A stretch of 64,000 nucleotides of DNA from CAIYQJ01 sp963717255 (lineage in GTDB: Bacteria > Chloroflexota > Limnocylindria > Limnocylindrales > CSP1-4): positions 1 to 64,000 of the forward strand of contig CAVQVT010000006.1 of NCBI GenBank assembly GCA_963717255.1, read 5' to 3'. Positions 8,611-19,402 of this stretch are shown one piece after another. A program made the translations under genes and the position numbers. Each line of letters opens with the position of its first letter. The first letter of the stretch is position 1. The notes under the pieces are model-generated. The model saw nothing but the letters and a program-made list of their open reading frames with translations, did no database searches and was not told the origin of the DNA.

Positions 8611-10115
8611 GGTCCCCCTCCTCGGCGCCGGACCGACGCCGACTCGATGAGCGCGCTGTACGCCCGGTAGAGGTCGTCGTATCGCCCGCGCAGGCGGACG
8701 TCCGGCTCCACGGCGGGCTCCGCGTGCACGCATCGCCGCACCGCGTCGTCCGCGTCGCGGTAGATCCCGGCGCCGATCCCGGCGAGCATCGCGACGCCGG
8801 TGACGGCCGCGTCGCCGGGGATCGCGACGACCGGCAGCCCCGTCACGTCCGCCTTGATCCGGTTCCAGGTCGAGAGGCGCGCGTCGCCCCCGGAGATCCG
8901 CAGCTCCTCCACGCGCGCGCCGCCCTCGCGGACGAGCTCGATCTGCTCGCGGATCTCGCACGCGACGCCCTCGAGCATCGCCCGGGCGAGGCTCGCCCGA
9001 TCGTGGCGGAGGGACAGGCCGGTGAGGGCGCCGCGCAGGTCGGGATCGGTCCGCTCGCCGTCGCCGAGGACGGGGATCGCCACCACGCCGGCGCTCCCGG
9101 GCTCGACGGCCGCGACCTCGCTGTCGAGGCGCGCCCAGTCGGCCGGGCGCGGCCGTCCGGTCCGTCCACCGTACGCGAGGCGCGCGACCCAGTCGACCGC
9201 GAGACCCGTGGTGTTGATCCCGGTCTCGGTCGTGTACGGGCCCGGCACGACGTGTGGGTAGTGCGTGACGAGAAGGACCGGAAGCGGCTCCTCCACGACG
9301 GCGTTGAGGCACGTGGACGACCCGGCCATCTCGCTGATCGCTCCGGGAGCGACCACCCCCGCGCCCAGGGCGCATGCCTGGCTGTCCGCGCCGCCGAGCA
9401 CGACGGGGACGCCGGTCGGAAGGCCGAGCCTCCGCGCCACGCCCGGCGCCACCTCGCCCACCGCCTCCCAGGACCCACGGACCTCCGGGAAGATGTCGCG
9501 CTCCAGGTCCCAGGCGTCGAGGAGGTCGTCCGCCCACGCCCGCGTCCGGATGTCGAAGAAGAGCGTGGCGGCGGCGTGCGTCCCGTCGGTCGCCTCGATG
9601 CCCGTGAGCGCCCGCACGACGAGATCGCGGGGCTGGAGGAATCGCGCCGTCGCGGCGAACTCCTCCGGCCGGTGGCCGCGCAGCCAGAGGATCTTGGCGC
9701 CGACGTGGAACGCCGCCGGCAGGTGCCCGGTCCGGGCATGGATGCCCGCGTCTCCGTAGAGCCCGCGGAGCTCGTCCGCCTCGGCGACCGCCCGGTTGTC
9801 GCGGTAGATGAGGCCGGGGCCGGTCGGGTCGCCCCGCGCGTCCACGCCGACGACCGACGGGCACTGTCCGGTGAGGCCGATCGCCCGCACCCGCGTCCCG
9901 GGCGCCAGCGCCGCGACCGCCCCGCGCACCGCCGAGAGCGAGCAGCTCCGCCAGAGGCGGGCGTCCTGCTCCGCCCAGCCCTCGCGCGGCGAGACGGTGG
10001 GGTATGCGCGGCGGACCTCGAGAAGGCGGCGCCCCTCGAGATCGAAGACCGCCGCGCGCGCGCCGGACGTGCCGACGTCGATCGCGAGCAGGACGTCACC
10101 GGCGCGGACCGTCAT
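8607..10115 (-). CDS. FGGY-family carbohydrate kinase
   Basis: A 502-residue two-domain kinase. The N-terminal phosphate loop is AIDVGTSGARAAVFD (Asp13), and the C-terminal FGGY half contains the catalytic Asp in LGGADSQACALGAG (Asp244) and the late GGDARLSTWNRIKADV nucleotide-site segment. The family phosphorylates sugars or polyols such as xylulose, glycerol, ribulose or erythritol with ATP. Overall it is nearest in feel to the xylulokinase group, but the sugar-site residues do not let me name a substrate. It is translationally coupled on both sides (ATGA overlaps at 10112-10115 and 8607-8610) within a five-gene operon under a DeoR regulator. Confidence 0.85.
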   Translation of the reverse strand: MTVRAGDVLLAIDVGTSGARAAVFDLEGRRLLEVRRAYPTVSPREGWAEQDARLWRSCSLSAVRGAVAALAPGTRVRAIGLTGQCPSVVGVDARGDPTGPGLIYRDNRAVAEADELRGLYGDAGIHARTGHLPAAFHVGAKILWLRGHRPEEFAATARFLQPRDLVVRALTGIEATDGTHAAATLFFDIRTRAWADDLLDAWDLERDIFPEVRGSWEAVGEVAPGVARRLGLPTGVPVVLGGADSQACALGAGVVAPGAISEMAGSSTCLNAVVEEPLPVLLVTHYPHVVPGPYTTETGINTTGLAVDWVARLAYGGRTGRPRPADWARLDSEVAAVEPGSAGVVAIPVLGDGERTDPDLRGALTGLSLRHDRASLARAMLEGVACEIREQIELVREGGARVEELRISGGDARLSTWNRIKADVTGLPVVAIPGDAAVTGVAMLAGIGAGIYRDADDAVRRCVHAEPAVEPDVRLRGRYDDLYRAYSALIESASVRRRGGGP

Positions 10116-11062
10116 CCCCGGACCAGCTGGTGCGCCGCGACCTTGTCGCGCTCGAGCGTGATCAGCGCTCCGTTGAGGGTCCCGGTGGAGTAGTCGCTCC
10201 CGGGGTTGATGACGATCGTCCGGCCGATCCGCTTCATCGCGGACGCCTCGTGGATGTGGCCGTGGAGCCCGAGCAGCGGCTGCATCGTCTGGATCAGTTC
10301 GAGGACGGCGGTGCTCCCGACCGGCTCGAACTTCACCTGGCCGAGCGAGGTCTGGACCTGGAGGTCCGCGAGCACGGGGGCGTCGTCGAGCCCCGACGCG
10401 TACGGCGGGACGTGGACGTTCACCACCGCCCGGGCCGGGTCGCGGAGCTGCGACGCCATCGTCTCCAGCGACGCGGCGAGCTGCTCCTCCGTCTGCTCCC
10501 GGTGGCTGTGCCAGGGCGTGACGTTGCTGAAGCCCCAGCTGATCATCTCGTGGTCGTCGTCGAGGGGGACGACCTTGCCCTCGTCGTGGACGCCCCACGG
10601 CGCGGCGTCCAGGATCGCCCGGAGGCTGACCGGGTCGTCGTTGCCGAGCATGAAGTAGAGCCGCTTCCCGGCGGGGCGGAGGCGCTCGTCGGCGAGCGTG
10701 AGCCATCCCGAGAGGCGCTCGTCCATCAGTCGCTCGAAGACCGCGTCGATCTCGCCCGAGGCCGTCAGGGCGTCGAGCTCGCCCGGCTCCGCCCGGTACG
10801 GGTAGTAGCCGTGGTCGGCGATCAGCTTCTCGAGGGCATCGAGCTCCGGACCGTCCTCCACGACGTACCGCGTCCCGATGAACTCGCACGCCCACCGCCC
10901 GCCCGGCTGGCGGACGATCGTCTGGAGGGCCTTCCCGGCGAGGTCGCCGCCGAGGATGAGCACGTCGGCCCCGTAGACCTGGCCGCCGTTGACGAACTTC
11001 CGGAAGCACTTGCTCGACCCATGCAGGTCGGTCGCGAAGTAGACCCGCGTCTTCTTCCCCAT
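10112..11062 (-). CDS. Calcineurin-like metallophosphoesterase
   Basis: A 316-residue protein with all metallophosphoesterase motifs in order: DxH (ATDLHG, Asp12/His14), GDxxG (ILGGDLAG, Asp40), GNHD-like (LGNDDP, Asn141/Asp142), a lone His in NVHVPP (His217) and GHIH (GLHGHIHE, His269/His271). These bind two metal ions for phosphate ester hydrolysis. Its place between BtpA and the FGGY kinase, with four-base overlap to the kinase, suggests it removes phosphate from a pathway intermediate or opens a cyclic phosphate. A phosphoesterase inside a sugar kinase operon is unusual. The substrate is unknown. Confidence 0.75.
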   Translation of the reverse strand: MGKKTRVYFATDLHGSSKCFRKFVNGGQVYGADVLILGGDLAGKALQTIVRQPGGRWACEFIGTRYVVEDGPELDALEKLIADHGYYPYRAEPGELDALTASGEIDAVFERLMDERLSGWLTLADERLRPAGKRLYFMLGNDDPVSLRAILDAAPWGVHDEGKVVPLDDDHEMISWGFSNVTPWHSHREQTEEQLAASLETMASQLRDPARAVVNVHVPPYASGLDDAPVLADLQVQTSLGQVKFEPVGSTAVLELIQTMQPLLGLHGHIHEASAMKRIGRTIVINPGSDYSTGTLNGALITLERDKVAAHQLVRG

Positions 11063-11075
11063 CCGTCGGCCGCCG

Positions 11076-11879
11076 TCAGGCGCGCGCCGCGCGCGCGGCG
11101 TCGACCAGCCGGCGGGCCCGGTCGGGGTCCACCTCGTTCCAGATGTAGCCGTCGCGCTTCAGGCTGGTCCCCACGATCGCGCCGTCGGCGATCCGCAGGA
11201 TCTCCGCGACCGTCTCGGCACGCACGCCGGTGTTCGCGACGACGTCCGCATCCGGGACCGCCTCCTTCGCGGCGCGAAGGTCGCTCATGGCGAACTGCGT
11301 GCCCGCCGCCGGTCCGCTGATGAGGATCGCGTCCATCCCGAGGAAGTGCGCGCCCTTCGCGCGGTCCGCCACCGTGCGCGACCCGACGGCGCTGGCGAAC
11401 TCCGGCGCGATGTTGTCGAACAGCGCGACGTCCGAGGCGCCGATCCGCATGCGGTAGTCGGCGATCTCGCCGATCCGCGGCTCGATCATCCCCAGGTCGC
11501 TCTCGTACACGCCCGTCAGGACCTCCCGGATGAAGGCGGCGCCGGTCGCGCGCGCGACCGCGAGCGACGCCTTCGCGTCCCACAGGAGGTTGACGCCGAA
11601 CGGGACCCGCACGTCGCGGCGCAGCTCCCCGATGACCTCCGCCATCGCGGCGACCGTCTCCTGGCCGACCGCGAGATGGTACGGGACGTCCTGCTCGTTG
11701 CAGAAGAGGACTCCGTCCGCGCCGGCATCCTGGAGGACGGCGAGGTCGCGGCCGACGACGTCCACGAGCTTCGCGCGCCCCGCGCCCACGTCGTGCCACG
11801 GCCGGCCGGGAAGCCCCGGGAAGTGGAGCATCGCGACGACGGGCTTCCGCACGCCGAAGATCCGCTCGAGCGTCCCCAT
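11076..11879 (-). CDS. BtpA/SgcQ-family TIM-barrel protein
   Basis: A 267-residue protein of the BtpA/SgcQ family: VRKPVVAMLHFPGLPGRP at the start, then DGVLFCNEQDVPY, GVNLLWDAKASLAVA and a C-terminal DGAIVGTSLKRDGYIWNEVD phosphate-binding-type loop. BtpA was named for photosystem I stability in cyanobacteria, while SgcQ lies in an E. coli sugar operon with a DeoR-type regulator; the reaction is not established. The gene arrangement here matches the SgcQ type (DeoR, kinase, isomerase), so a carbohydrate enzyme is more likely than a photosystem role. It begins two bases after the deoR stop. Confidence 0.75.
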   Translation of the reverse strand: MGTLERIFGVRKPVVAMLHFPGLPGRPWHDVGAGRAKLVDVVGRDLAVLQDAGADGVLFCNEQDVPYHLAVGQETVAAMAEVIGELRRDVRVPFGVNLLWDAKASLAVARATGAAFIREVLTGVYESDLGMIEPRIGEIADYRMRIGASDVALFDNIAPEFASAVGSRTVADRAKGAHFLGMDAILISGPAAGTQFAMSDLRAAKEAVPDADVVANTGVRAETVAEILRIADGAIVGTSLKRDGYIWNEVDPDRARRLVDAARAARA

Positions 11880-11881
11880 CC

Positions 11882-12688
11882 TCACGTCCCTCCCGCGGCT
11901 GCCGCCGCATGCTCGCTCGACGCGGCCGGGGTCGCGATGACGACCTCCACGCCGAGCGCCTCGACCTCTCGTCTCTCCTCGGGCGACGCCGTCGCGTCCG
12001 TCACGATCGTGGTCACCATGCTCGCCGGGCCGACCACCGCGGCCGCGACGTGCCCGAACTTCGTCCCGTGCGCCAGGACGACGCTGCGCGCCGACCGCTC
12101 GATCGCGACCCGGTTGACCTCCGCGTCCTCGTCGGCGAGCTCCGTGAGGCCCCACCGCGCGGAGACGCCCGCCACGCCCACCACCGCGAGGTCGAAGCGA
12201 TACCGCGCGAGCGTGGACAGCGCGACCGGGCCGACGCACGTCAGCTCCTCGCGGCGCACCGTCCCGCCGAGGACGACCGTCCGCACCGGCCGGGTCCCGA
12301 GGAGGCTCGCGACGACCACCGAGGCGGTGACCACCGTCTGCTCCGGCCGGACGGGGACGTACCGCGCGAACTGCTCCACGGTCGTCCCGACCCCGAGGTA
12401 GATCGTGGTCGCGTCGCCCACCAGGTCGCCGGCGGCGATCGCGATGAGGCGCTTCTCGCGCGCCGAGTGGAGGGCCCGCGCGTTGAACGTGAGGTCGAAC
12501 GACCGCGTCACGTGGGCGGTCGCTCCTCCGTAGGTCTGCTTGAGGAAGCCGTCCCGCTCCAGCCGCCGGATGTCCCGGCGCACGGTCATCTCGGAGACCC
12601 CGAACCGCGCGGCGAGGCCGCTCACCTGGATCGTCTGGTCCTCCGCGACCTGCTCCAGGATCCGCAGGCGCCGATCGACCGCGAGCAT
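11882..12688 (-). CDS. DeoR-family sugar-responsive transcription regulator
   Basis: A 268-residue protein with an N-terminal winged helix (MLAVDRRLRILEQVAEDQTI, then ARFGVSEMTVRRDIRRLE at about 27-45) typical of DeoR regulators, and a C-terminal sugar-phosphate sensor domain with IYLGVGTTVEQFA and GGTVRREELTCVGP. DeoR proteins repress catabolic genes until a phosphorylated sugar binds. The start at 12688 is preferred over 12766, since the extra residues are Pro/Gly/Arg-rich and the family begins right at the helix. It leads the five-gene minus operon and faces the permease. A dyad at 12808-12832 is the likely operator. Confidence 0.85.
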   Translation of the reverse strand: MLAVDRRLRILEQVAEDQTIQVSGLAARFGVSEMTVRRDIRRLERDGFLKQTYGGATAHVTRSFDLTFNARALHSAREKRLIAIAAGDLVGDATTIYLGVGTTVEQFARYVPVRPEQTVVTASVVVASLLGTRPVRTVVLGGTVRREELTCVGPVALSTLARYRFDLAVVGVAGVSARWGLTELADEDAEVNRVAIERSARSVVLAHGTKFGHVAAAVVGPASMVTTIVTDATASPEERREVEALGVEVVIATPAASSEHAAAAAGGT

Positions 12689-12784
12689 CGGCCCGGACCG
12701 CCCTCCTCGTCCCTGCGCCTGCTGGTGCCGGCGCCGGCCGCCCGGGGGCATGGGTGGCCGGCGCACGACATGCGACGCCGAAAG

Positions 12785-12813
12785 GGTATCAGATGGACAC
12801 GAAAAGTTGACAA
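12785..12813 (-). promoter_or_regulatory. Possible promoter of deoR operon
   Basis: On the minus strand TTGTCA (12813-12808) is followed after 17 bases by GATACC (12790-12785). The -10 match is weak. It overlaps the proposed operator, which would suit autorepression. Confidence 0.3.
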
Positions 12814-12832
12814 CGGGTGTTCGTTGTTGTCA
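12808..12832. promoter_or_regulatory. Inverted repeat, likely DeoR operator
   Basis: TGACAAC (12808-12814) and GTTGTCA (12826-12832) are exact reverse complements 11 bases apart, in the divergent region between deoR and the APC permease. The spacer contains TGTTCGTT, which resembles the half-site reported for the DeoR-family repressor GlpR. It could control both directions. Confidence 0.5.
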
Positions 12833-12992
12833 CCATCGACCCCGGAGCGCCACGCGGCCGCGTCGGTGGTCCGAGCACCCGTGGCCGTGAGCCGCTTCCG
12901 CGCCCGAGCCCCCGGCACCGCCGGGAGGTGGCCTCAAGGTGAGGCCGGGGCGATGCCCCCGAGTGGGCGCGCGACGAGGGAGGTGGCCAAGG

Positions 12993-14624
12993 GTGGCAGT
13001 CCAGCCGGACGACAAGAGTCAGCTCTTCGTCCGCCAGAGCACGGGCCTCGTGAGAGAGGCGAACGCGCTCGACGCGACGATCTTCAACGCGGTCTTCTCG
13101 GCGCCCGTCGGGGCGACGCTCGCGTGGGGCATCTTCGCCGCGCTGAGCATGTTCCCCGGCGCGGACCTCGTCACCGCGACGATCATCGCCGGCATCATCA
13201 ACATCCCGGTCCTGATCATGATGGCGCTGCTCGCCTCGAGCATGCCCCGGACCGGCGGCGACTACGTCTGGGTGAGCCGGATCCTGTCGCCCCCGCTCGC
13301 CCTCATCAGCAACTTCGCCGCGGCGCTCTCCGCGACGATCGGCGCGACGTACTGGGCCCGCTACTTCCCGGTCTTCGCGCTGGGCCCGATCCTCGTGACG
13401 CTTGGCATCACCTTCGACAACCAGGACCTCATCACCTGGGGCACGAACTTCCAGACGGACAGCACGTGGATCTTCGCCGGCGCCATGGTGATGGTCATCC
13501 TCATGGGCGTGATCCTCACGGCCGGCCTGCGGACGACCTTCGCGTTCCAGAACACGTTCTGGATCATCGCGAGCGTCGGGACGTTCATCGCGTTCGCCGT
13601 CCTGCTCATCGGGACGAACACGGACTTCGTGAACAACTTCAACGAGATGAACGCGAAGTTCGGCGGCGGCACCGCCCAGGACGTCATCAACGCGGCGGGT
13701 GTCGCGGGGGTGGCGCCCGACCCGACGAAGCTGGACGCGACCCTCCCGACGGTGTTCATCGTCATGACGTTCATGATGTGGAACTGGTGGTCGGTCTACC
13801 TCAGCGGTGAGCTGAAGACCGCCTCCAACCGCCGCCGGCAGCTGTCGATCATGTTCGGCGCACTGGCGTGGGACGTCCTCTTCATCGCGCTCGGCGCGCT
13901 GCTCCTGTTCAAGGTCACCGGCTACGACTTCATGGTCGCGGTGAACACCGGCGGGAATGCCGCCTACGCGATCCCGACCGGGCCCTGGTACCACTTCATG
14001 GCGTCCCTCGTGTACGCCGCCCCGGCCCTGACCTTCATCATCGTCGGCTCGTTCCTCTTCTGGAGCCTCCCGGCGATGGTCGGCAACACGTTCATGCCGA
14101 TCCGCACGATGTTCGCGTGGTCCTTCGACCGGCTCCTGCCCGAGAAGCTGTCCGAGGTGAACGAGCGGACCCACTCGCCGATCTGGGCGATCTGGGTGGA
14201 GATGGTGATCATCACCGCGATGCTCATCTGGAGCATCCAGTCGACGGACTTCATCACCTGGCTGACGCTCGGCGTGCTCGCCGGCGTGGTGACCGTGATC
14301 ATCGTGGCGATCGCGGCGCTCGTCTTCCCGACGCGGCGCCCGGACCTGTACCAGGCGTCGCCGGCGAACGTGAAGTTCCTCGGCATCCCGGTCCTCTACA
14401 TCGTCGCGCCGCTCTCGATCCTGTGCATGCTCTTCCTCGTCTGGTGCACGGTCGCGTACCCGGCGCTCGTGATGATGGGGAACACGGCCAACATGTGGTG
14501 GATCCCCGCATTCATCGGGATGATCGTCGTGGTCGGCCTCGTCGTGTACTTCGGCGCGAAGTTCATCCGCCGGAGCCAGGGCGTGGACATCGACCTGGTC
14601 TACAAGGAGCTGCCGCCCGAGTAG
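12993..14624 (+). CDS. APC-superfamily permease
   Basis: A 543-residue multi-pass membrane protein. The GTG at 12993 follows GGGAGG with nine-base spacing; upstream in-frame starts lack this. It begins with a short cytoplasmic region (VREANALDATIFNAVFSAPVG), and the AF/APC-type GxG region in helix 1 region and MPRTGGDYVWVSRIL in the second are characteristic of amino acid-polyamine-organocation carriers. About a dozen hydrophobic segments follow, with the tail FIRRSQGVDIDLVYKELPPE. It is divergent from the deoR-btpA-kinase operon and shares its regulatory region, so it probably imports that pathway's substrate. Amino acids are the usual APC cargo, which makes the pairing with a sugar kinase worth note. 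A GC hairpin follows. Confidence 0.75.
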   Translation: MAVQPDDKSQLFVRQSTGLVREANALDATIFNAVFSAPVGATLAWGIFAALSMFPGADLVTATIIAGIINIPVLIMMALLASSMPRTGGDYVWVSRILSPPLALISNFAAALSATIGATYWARYFPVFALGPILVTLGITFDNQDLITWGTNFQTDSTWIFAGAMVMVILMGVILTAGLRTTFAFQNTFWIIASVGTFIAFAVLLIGTNTDFVNNFNEMNAKFGGGTAQDVINAAGVAGVAPDPTKLDATLPTVFIVMTFMMWNWWSVYLSGELKTASNRRRQLSIMFGALAWDVLFIALGALLLFKVTGYDFMVAVNTGGNAAYAIPTGPWYHFMASLVYAAPALTFIIVGSFLFWSLPAMVGNTFMPIRTMFAWSFDRLLPEKLSEVNERTHSPIWAIWVEMVIITAMLIWSIQSTDFITWLTLGVLAGVVTVIIVAIAALVFPTRRPDLYQASPANVKFLGIPVLYIVAPLSILCMLFLVWCTVAYPALVMMGNTANMWWIPAFIGMIVVVGLVVYFGAKFIRRSQGVDIDLVYKELPPE

Positions 14625-14648
14625 GCTCCATCCGCACCCTTCCCGCCC

Positions 14649-14676
14649 GGGGCCCCGGTCCGCCGGCCGGGGCCCC
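14649..14676 (+). terminator. Hairpin after APC permease
   Basis: GGGGCCCCGG (14649-14658) and CCGGGGCCCC (14667-14676) form a 10-bp stem 24 bases after the stop. No T-tract. Confidence 0.5.
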
Positions 14677-14716
14677 GCCGCGTCCGGTCCGCCGGAGCCC
14701 CGCGGCCCCCGCCGCG

Positions 14717-14722
14717 TACACT
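14717..14722 (+). promoter_or_regulatory. TACACT box before YyaL-type gene
   Basis: TACACT ends eight bases before the ATG at 14731, consistent with a leaderless or nearly leaderless transcript. Confidence 0.45.
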
Positions 14723-14730
14723 CGGCACCG

Positions 14731-16970
<2,240 letters not shown>

Positions 16971-16977
<7 letters not shown>

Positions 16978-16988
16978 GCGCTAACTAA
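16971..16988. promoter_or_regulatory. TetR operator 1
   Basis: TGAGTAAGCGCTAACTAA is an imperfect dyad inside the TetR promoter. It matches the site at 17631-17648 at 13 of 18 positions, with the outer bases (AGTAA and ACTAA) conserved, so both are likely bound by the TetR protein encoded between them. Confidence 0.6.
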
Positions 16989-16997
16989 CATGCGCGC

Positions 16998-17600
16998 ATG
17001 ACGCTCAGCACCCCGCCCGCGAGGGCGCCCCGCCGCCTCCCCACGGCCCGTCACACGGCCGACGAGCGGCGCGCGGAGATCGTCGCCGCCGCCATCCCGG
17101 CGTTCGCCGCCGGCGGGCTCCACGGGACGTCCACCGAGGCCATCGCGCGGACCGTGGGCGTGACGCAGCCGTACGTCTTCCGGCTGTTCGGCACGAAGCG
17201 CGCCCTGTTCATCGCGGTGGTCCGGTCCGCTTTCGAGCGGACGCGCCTCTCGTTCGACGACGCCGGCCGCGCCGCCGGCGGCATCGACGCGGGCCCCGAT
17301 GCCGTCCTGATCGCGATGGGGGAAGCGTACTGGCGCCTCCTCGCGGATCGGACGCTGCTTCTCGTCCAGCTCCAGGCGTACGCGGCGTGCGGCGACCCCG
17401 AGGTCCGCGAGGAGGTTCGCGTCGGCTTCGAGTCGATCGTGGAGACCGTCCGCCGGGGCTCGGGCGCCCCGGACGACACGATCCGTGAGTGGCTGGCCCA
17501 GGGGATGCTCTGGAACGTGGCGGTCGCGATGGACCTGACCCATGTGAGCGCGCAGTGGGCGAGCCTGTGCCTCGGGACGGAGATGCACCCGGGGCGCTGA
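16998..17600 (+). CDS. TetR-family transcription repressor
   Basis: A 200-residue regulator. The helix-turn-helix is at about residues 25-70: DERRAEIVAAAIPAFAAGG, GTSTEAIARTVGVTQPYVFR and LFGTKRALF, close to the TetR profile. The C-terminal ligand domain (from about 75) is all-helical with LLADRTLLLVQLQAYAACGD. It sits directly before a DHA2 exporter, the usual layout for a drug-responsive repressor-pump pair. Matching dyads in its own promoter and before the exporter indicate that it represses both. The ligand is unknown. Confidence 0.85.
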   Translation: MTLSTPPARAPRRLPTARHTADERRAEIVAAAIPAFAAGGLHGTSTEAIARTVGVTQPYVFRLFGTKRALFIAVVRSAFERTRLSFDDAGRAAGGIDAGPDAVLIAMGEAYWRLLADRTLLLVQLQAYAACGDPEVREEVRVGFESIVETVRRGSGAPDDTIREWLAQGMLWNVAVAMDLTHVSAQWASLCLGTEMHPGR

Positions 17601-17630
17601 CCGGCAGCCCCCTTTTTTGCCCGGGGGAGT

Positions 17631-17648
17631 TAGTAATCAGTCACTAAT
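17631..17648. promoter_or_regulatory. TetR operator 2, before exporter
   Basis: TTAGTAATCAGTCACTAA is a dyad 59 bases before the exporter GTG at 17707 and shares the AGTAA...ACTAA frame with operator 1. Confidence 0.6.
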
Positions 17649-17706
17649 TAGCCGCCCACGGGCAGGCACAGGACCGGCCCGGAAGGCCGGATGGAAGGAG
17701 GACCAG

Positions 17707-19161
17707 GTGAAGGGACAGAACCGGGCCGGATGGGCGTTCGCGATCACGTCGATCGCCCTCTTCATGGCCGCGCTGGACAACCTCGTCGTGTCGACGGCGC
17801 TGCCGCGGATCCAGGCGGACTTCGGCGCGTCCGTCCAGCAGCTCGAGTGGATCGTCAACGCCTACACGCTCACCTTCGCCGTCCTTCTCCTCACGGGCGC
17901 CGCCCTCGGCGACCGGTTCGGTCGGCGGCGCGTCTTCATCATCGGGCTCGCGATCTTCACCGGCGGGTCGGCCCTCGCGGCCCTCGCGCCGACCAGCGAC
18001 GCCCTCATCGTCGCGCGCGCCTTCCAGGGGATCGGCGGCGCGATCCTCACGCCGCTGACGCTCACCATCCTCTCCGCGGCCGTGCCGCCGGAGCGCCGGG
18101 GTCTCGCTCTCGGCGGCTGGGGTGCGGTCGGCGGCCTGGCGGTCGCCCTCGGGCCCCTCGTCGGCGGCGCGATCGTCGAGGGCGCCTCGTGGCACTGGAT
18201 CTTCTGGATCAACGTCCCGATCGGGCTCGTCGCCATCCCCCTCGCCATCGCCCGCCTCCCCGAGAGCTACGGTCCGCGGACCTCGCTCGACCTGCCAGGC
18301 CTCGGTCTCGCGAGCGCCGGCCTCCTCGGGATCGTCTGGGGCCTCATCCACGGCAACTCCGACGGCTGGACGAGTCCCACCATCGTCGCGGCTCTCGCGG
18401 GCGGCGCGGCGCTCCTGGTCGGGTTCGTGGCGTGGGAGGCGCGGACGCGCTCGCCGATGGTCCCCCTCGGCTTCTTCCGGAGTCGCGCCTTCTCGGCCGC
18501 GAACGTCGTCTCGCTCCTCATGTCGTTCGGCGTCTTCGGCGTCGTCTTCCTCCTCTCGCAGTTCTTCCAGGTCGTCCAGGGCTACTCGCCGCTCCAGGCC
18601 GGCCTCCGGACGCTGCCGTGGACCGCCATGCCGCTCGTCGCCGCGCCGATCGCCGGCGTCCTGATCGGCCGGATCGGCGGCCGCCCCCTCCTCGTCACCG
18701 GGATGACGCTCATGGCGCTCGGCCTCGGCTGGATCGCCGCGATGGTCTCCGTCACGGTCGACTACGCGCTCCTCGTCCCCGGTCTCGTCCTGTCCGGGGT
18801 GGGGATGGGGCTCTTCTTCGCCCCGACGGCTGCCGTCGTCCTCGGCGCCGTCCGCCGCGAGGAGGAGGGGAAGGCATCGGGCGTGAACAACACGATCCGC
18901 GAGATCGGCGGCGTCTTCGGGGTCGCGGTCCTCGCGTCCGTCTTCAGCGCGAACGGCGGCTACGCATCGCCGGACACCTTCGTCGCCGGCCTGACGCCCG
19001 CCCTGTGGGTCGGCACCGCCGTCGTCGCGCTCGGCACCGTCGCGGCCCTTGCGCTCCCGGGCAGGCGCATGCATGTCCCGGCGATCTCCCTCCCTCGCCC
19101 GGAGATCAGGTCCACGGGCGGGCTCGTGCCGGAGCCGGTGGAGGTCCGCGTCGACCGCTGA
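17707..19161 (+). CDS. DHA2-family (EmrB/QacA-type) MFS exporter
   Basis: A 484-residue membrane protein. The GTG at 17707 follows GGAAGGAG with five-base spacing, so earlier in-frame starts are rejected. Features of 14-helix drug:H+ antiporters are present: MAALDNLVVSTALPRIQADF in helix 1, GDRFGRRRVFIIGL in the loop 2-3, and the motif-C-like GPLVGGAIVEGASWHWIFW region. Such pumps export drugs, dyes or metabolites using the proton gradient. The upstream TetR gene and its operator at 17631 indicate repression relieved by a substrate. The substrate is not predictable. Confidence 0.85.
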   Translation: MKGQNRAGWAFAITSIALFMAALDNLVVSTALPRIQADFGASVQQLEWIVNAYTLTFAVLLLTGAALGDRFGRRRVFIIGLAIFTGGSALAALAPTSDALIVARAFQGIGGAILTPLTLTILSAAVPPERRGLALGGWGAVGGLAVALGPLVGGAIVEGASWHWIFWINVPIGLVAIPLAIARLPESYGPRTSLDLPGLGLASAGLLGIVWGLIHGNSDGWTSPTIVAALAGGAALLVGFVAWEARTRSPMVPLGFFRSRAFSAANVVSLLMSFGVFGVVFLLSQFFQVVQGYSPLQAGLRTLPWTAMPLVAAPIAGVLIGRIGGRPLLVTGMTLMALGLGWIAAMVSVTVDYALLVPGLVLSGVGMGLFFAPTAAVVLGAVRREEEGKASGVNNTIREIGGVFGVAVLASVFSANGGYASPDTFVAGLTPALWVGTAVVALGTVAALALPGRRMHVPAISLPRPEIRSTGGLVPEPVEVRVDR

Positions 19162-19402
19162 CCCACGGCCCCGCGCTCCGCGACGGACGACGCGCCGGGC
19201 CCCACTCCCGGGGCGTCACCGCGTCCTGCGACCCCGGGCGGCCGCGCGGGCGGCACGATACCCGGGCGCGCCTCGTCGGGGGCGGCGAGCGCCGTCGGGG
19301 TGGACGCTTTCTGCGCGGCGAGGCACTATCGATGCGGCCGACGCGCGTCCCCCGTCGGGGGTACGGTCATGCGCCGTGCCTTCGACGGAAGGGGAATGTC
19401 GG

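Noticed and set aside
17611..17630. T-run with flanking C and G runs as an intrinsic terminator for tetR
   Set aside because: The T-run lies inside the would-be loop, not after the stem, so it does not have the form of an intrinsic terminator.
17617..17706. Upstream start for the DHA2 exporter
   Set aside because: It would include the TetR operator in the coding region and ignores the strong ribosome site before GTG 17707.
19049..19402. N-terminal extension of the DoxX gene
   Set aside because: The added residues are Arg/Pro-rich and precede a clear ribosome site at 19388-19396 for the ATG at 19403.
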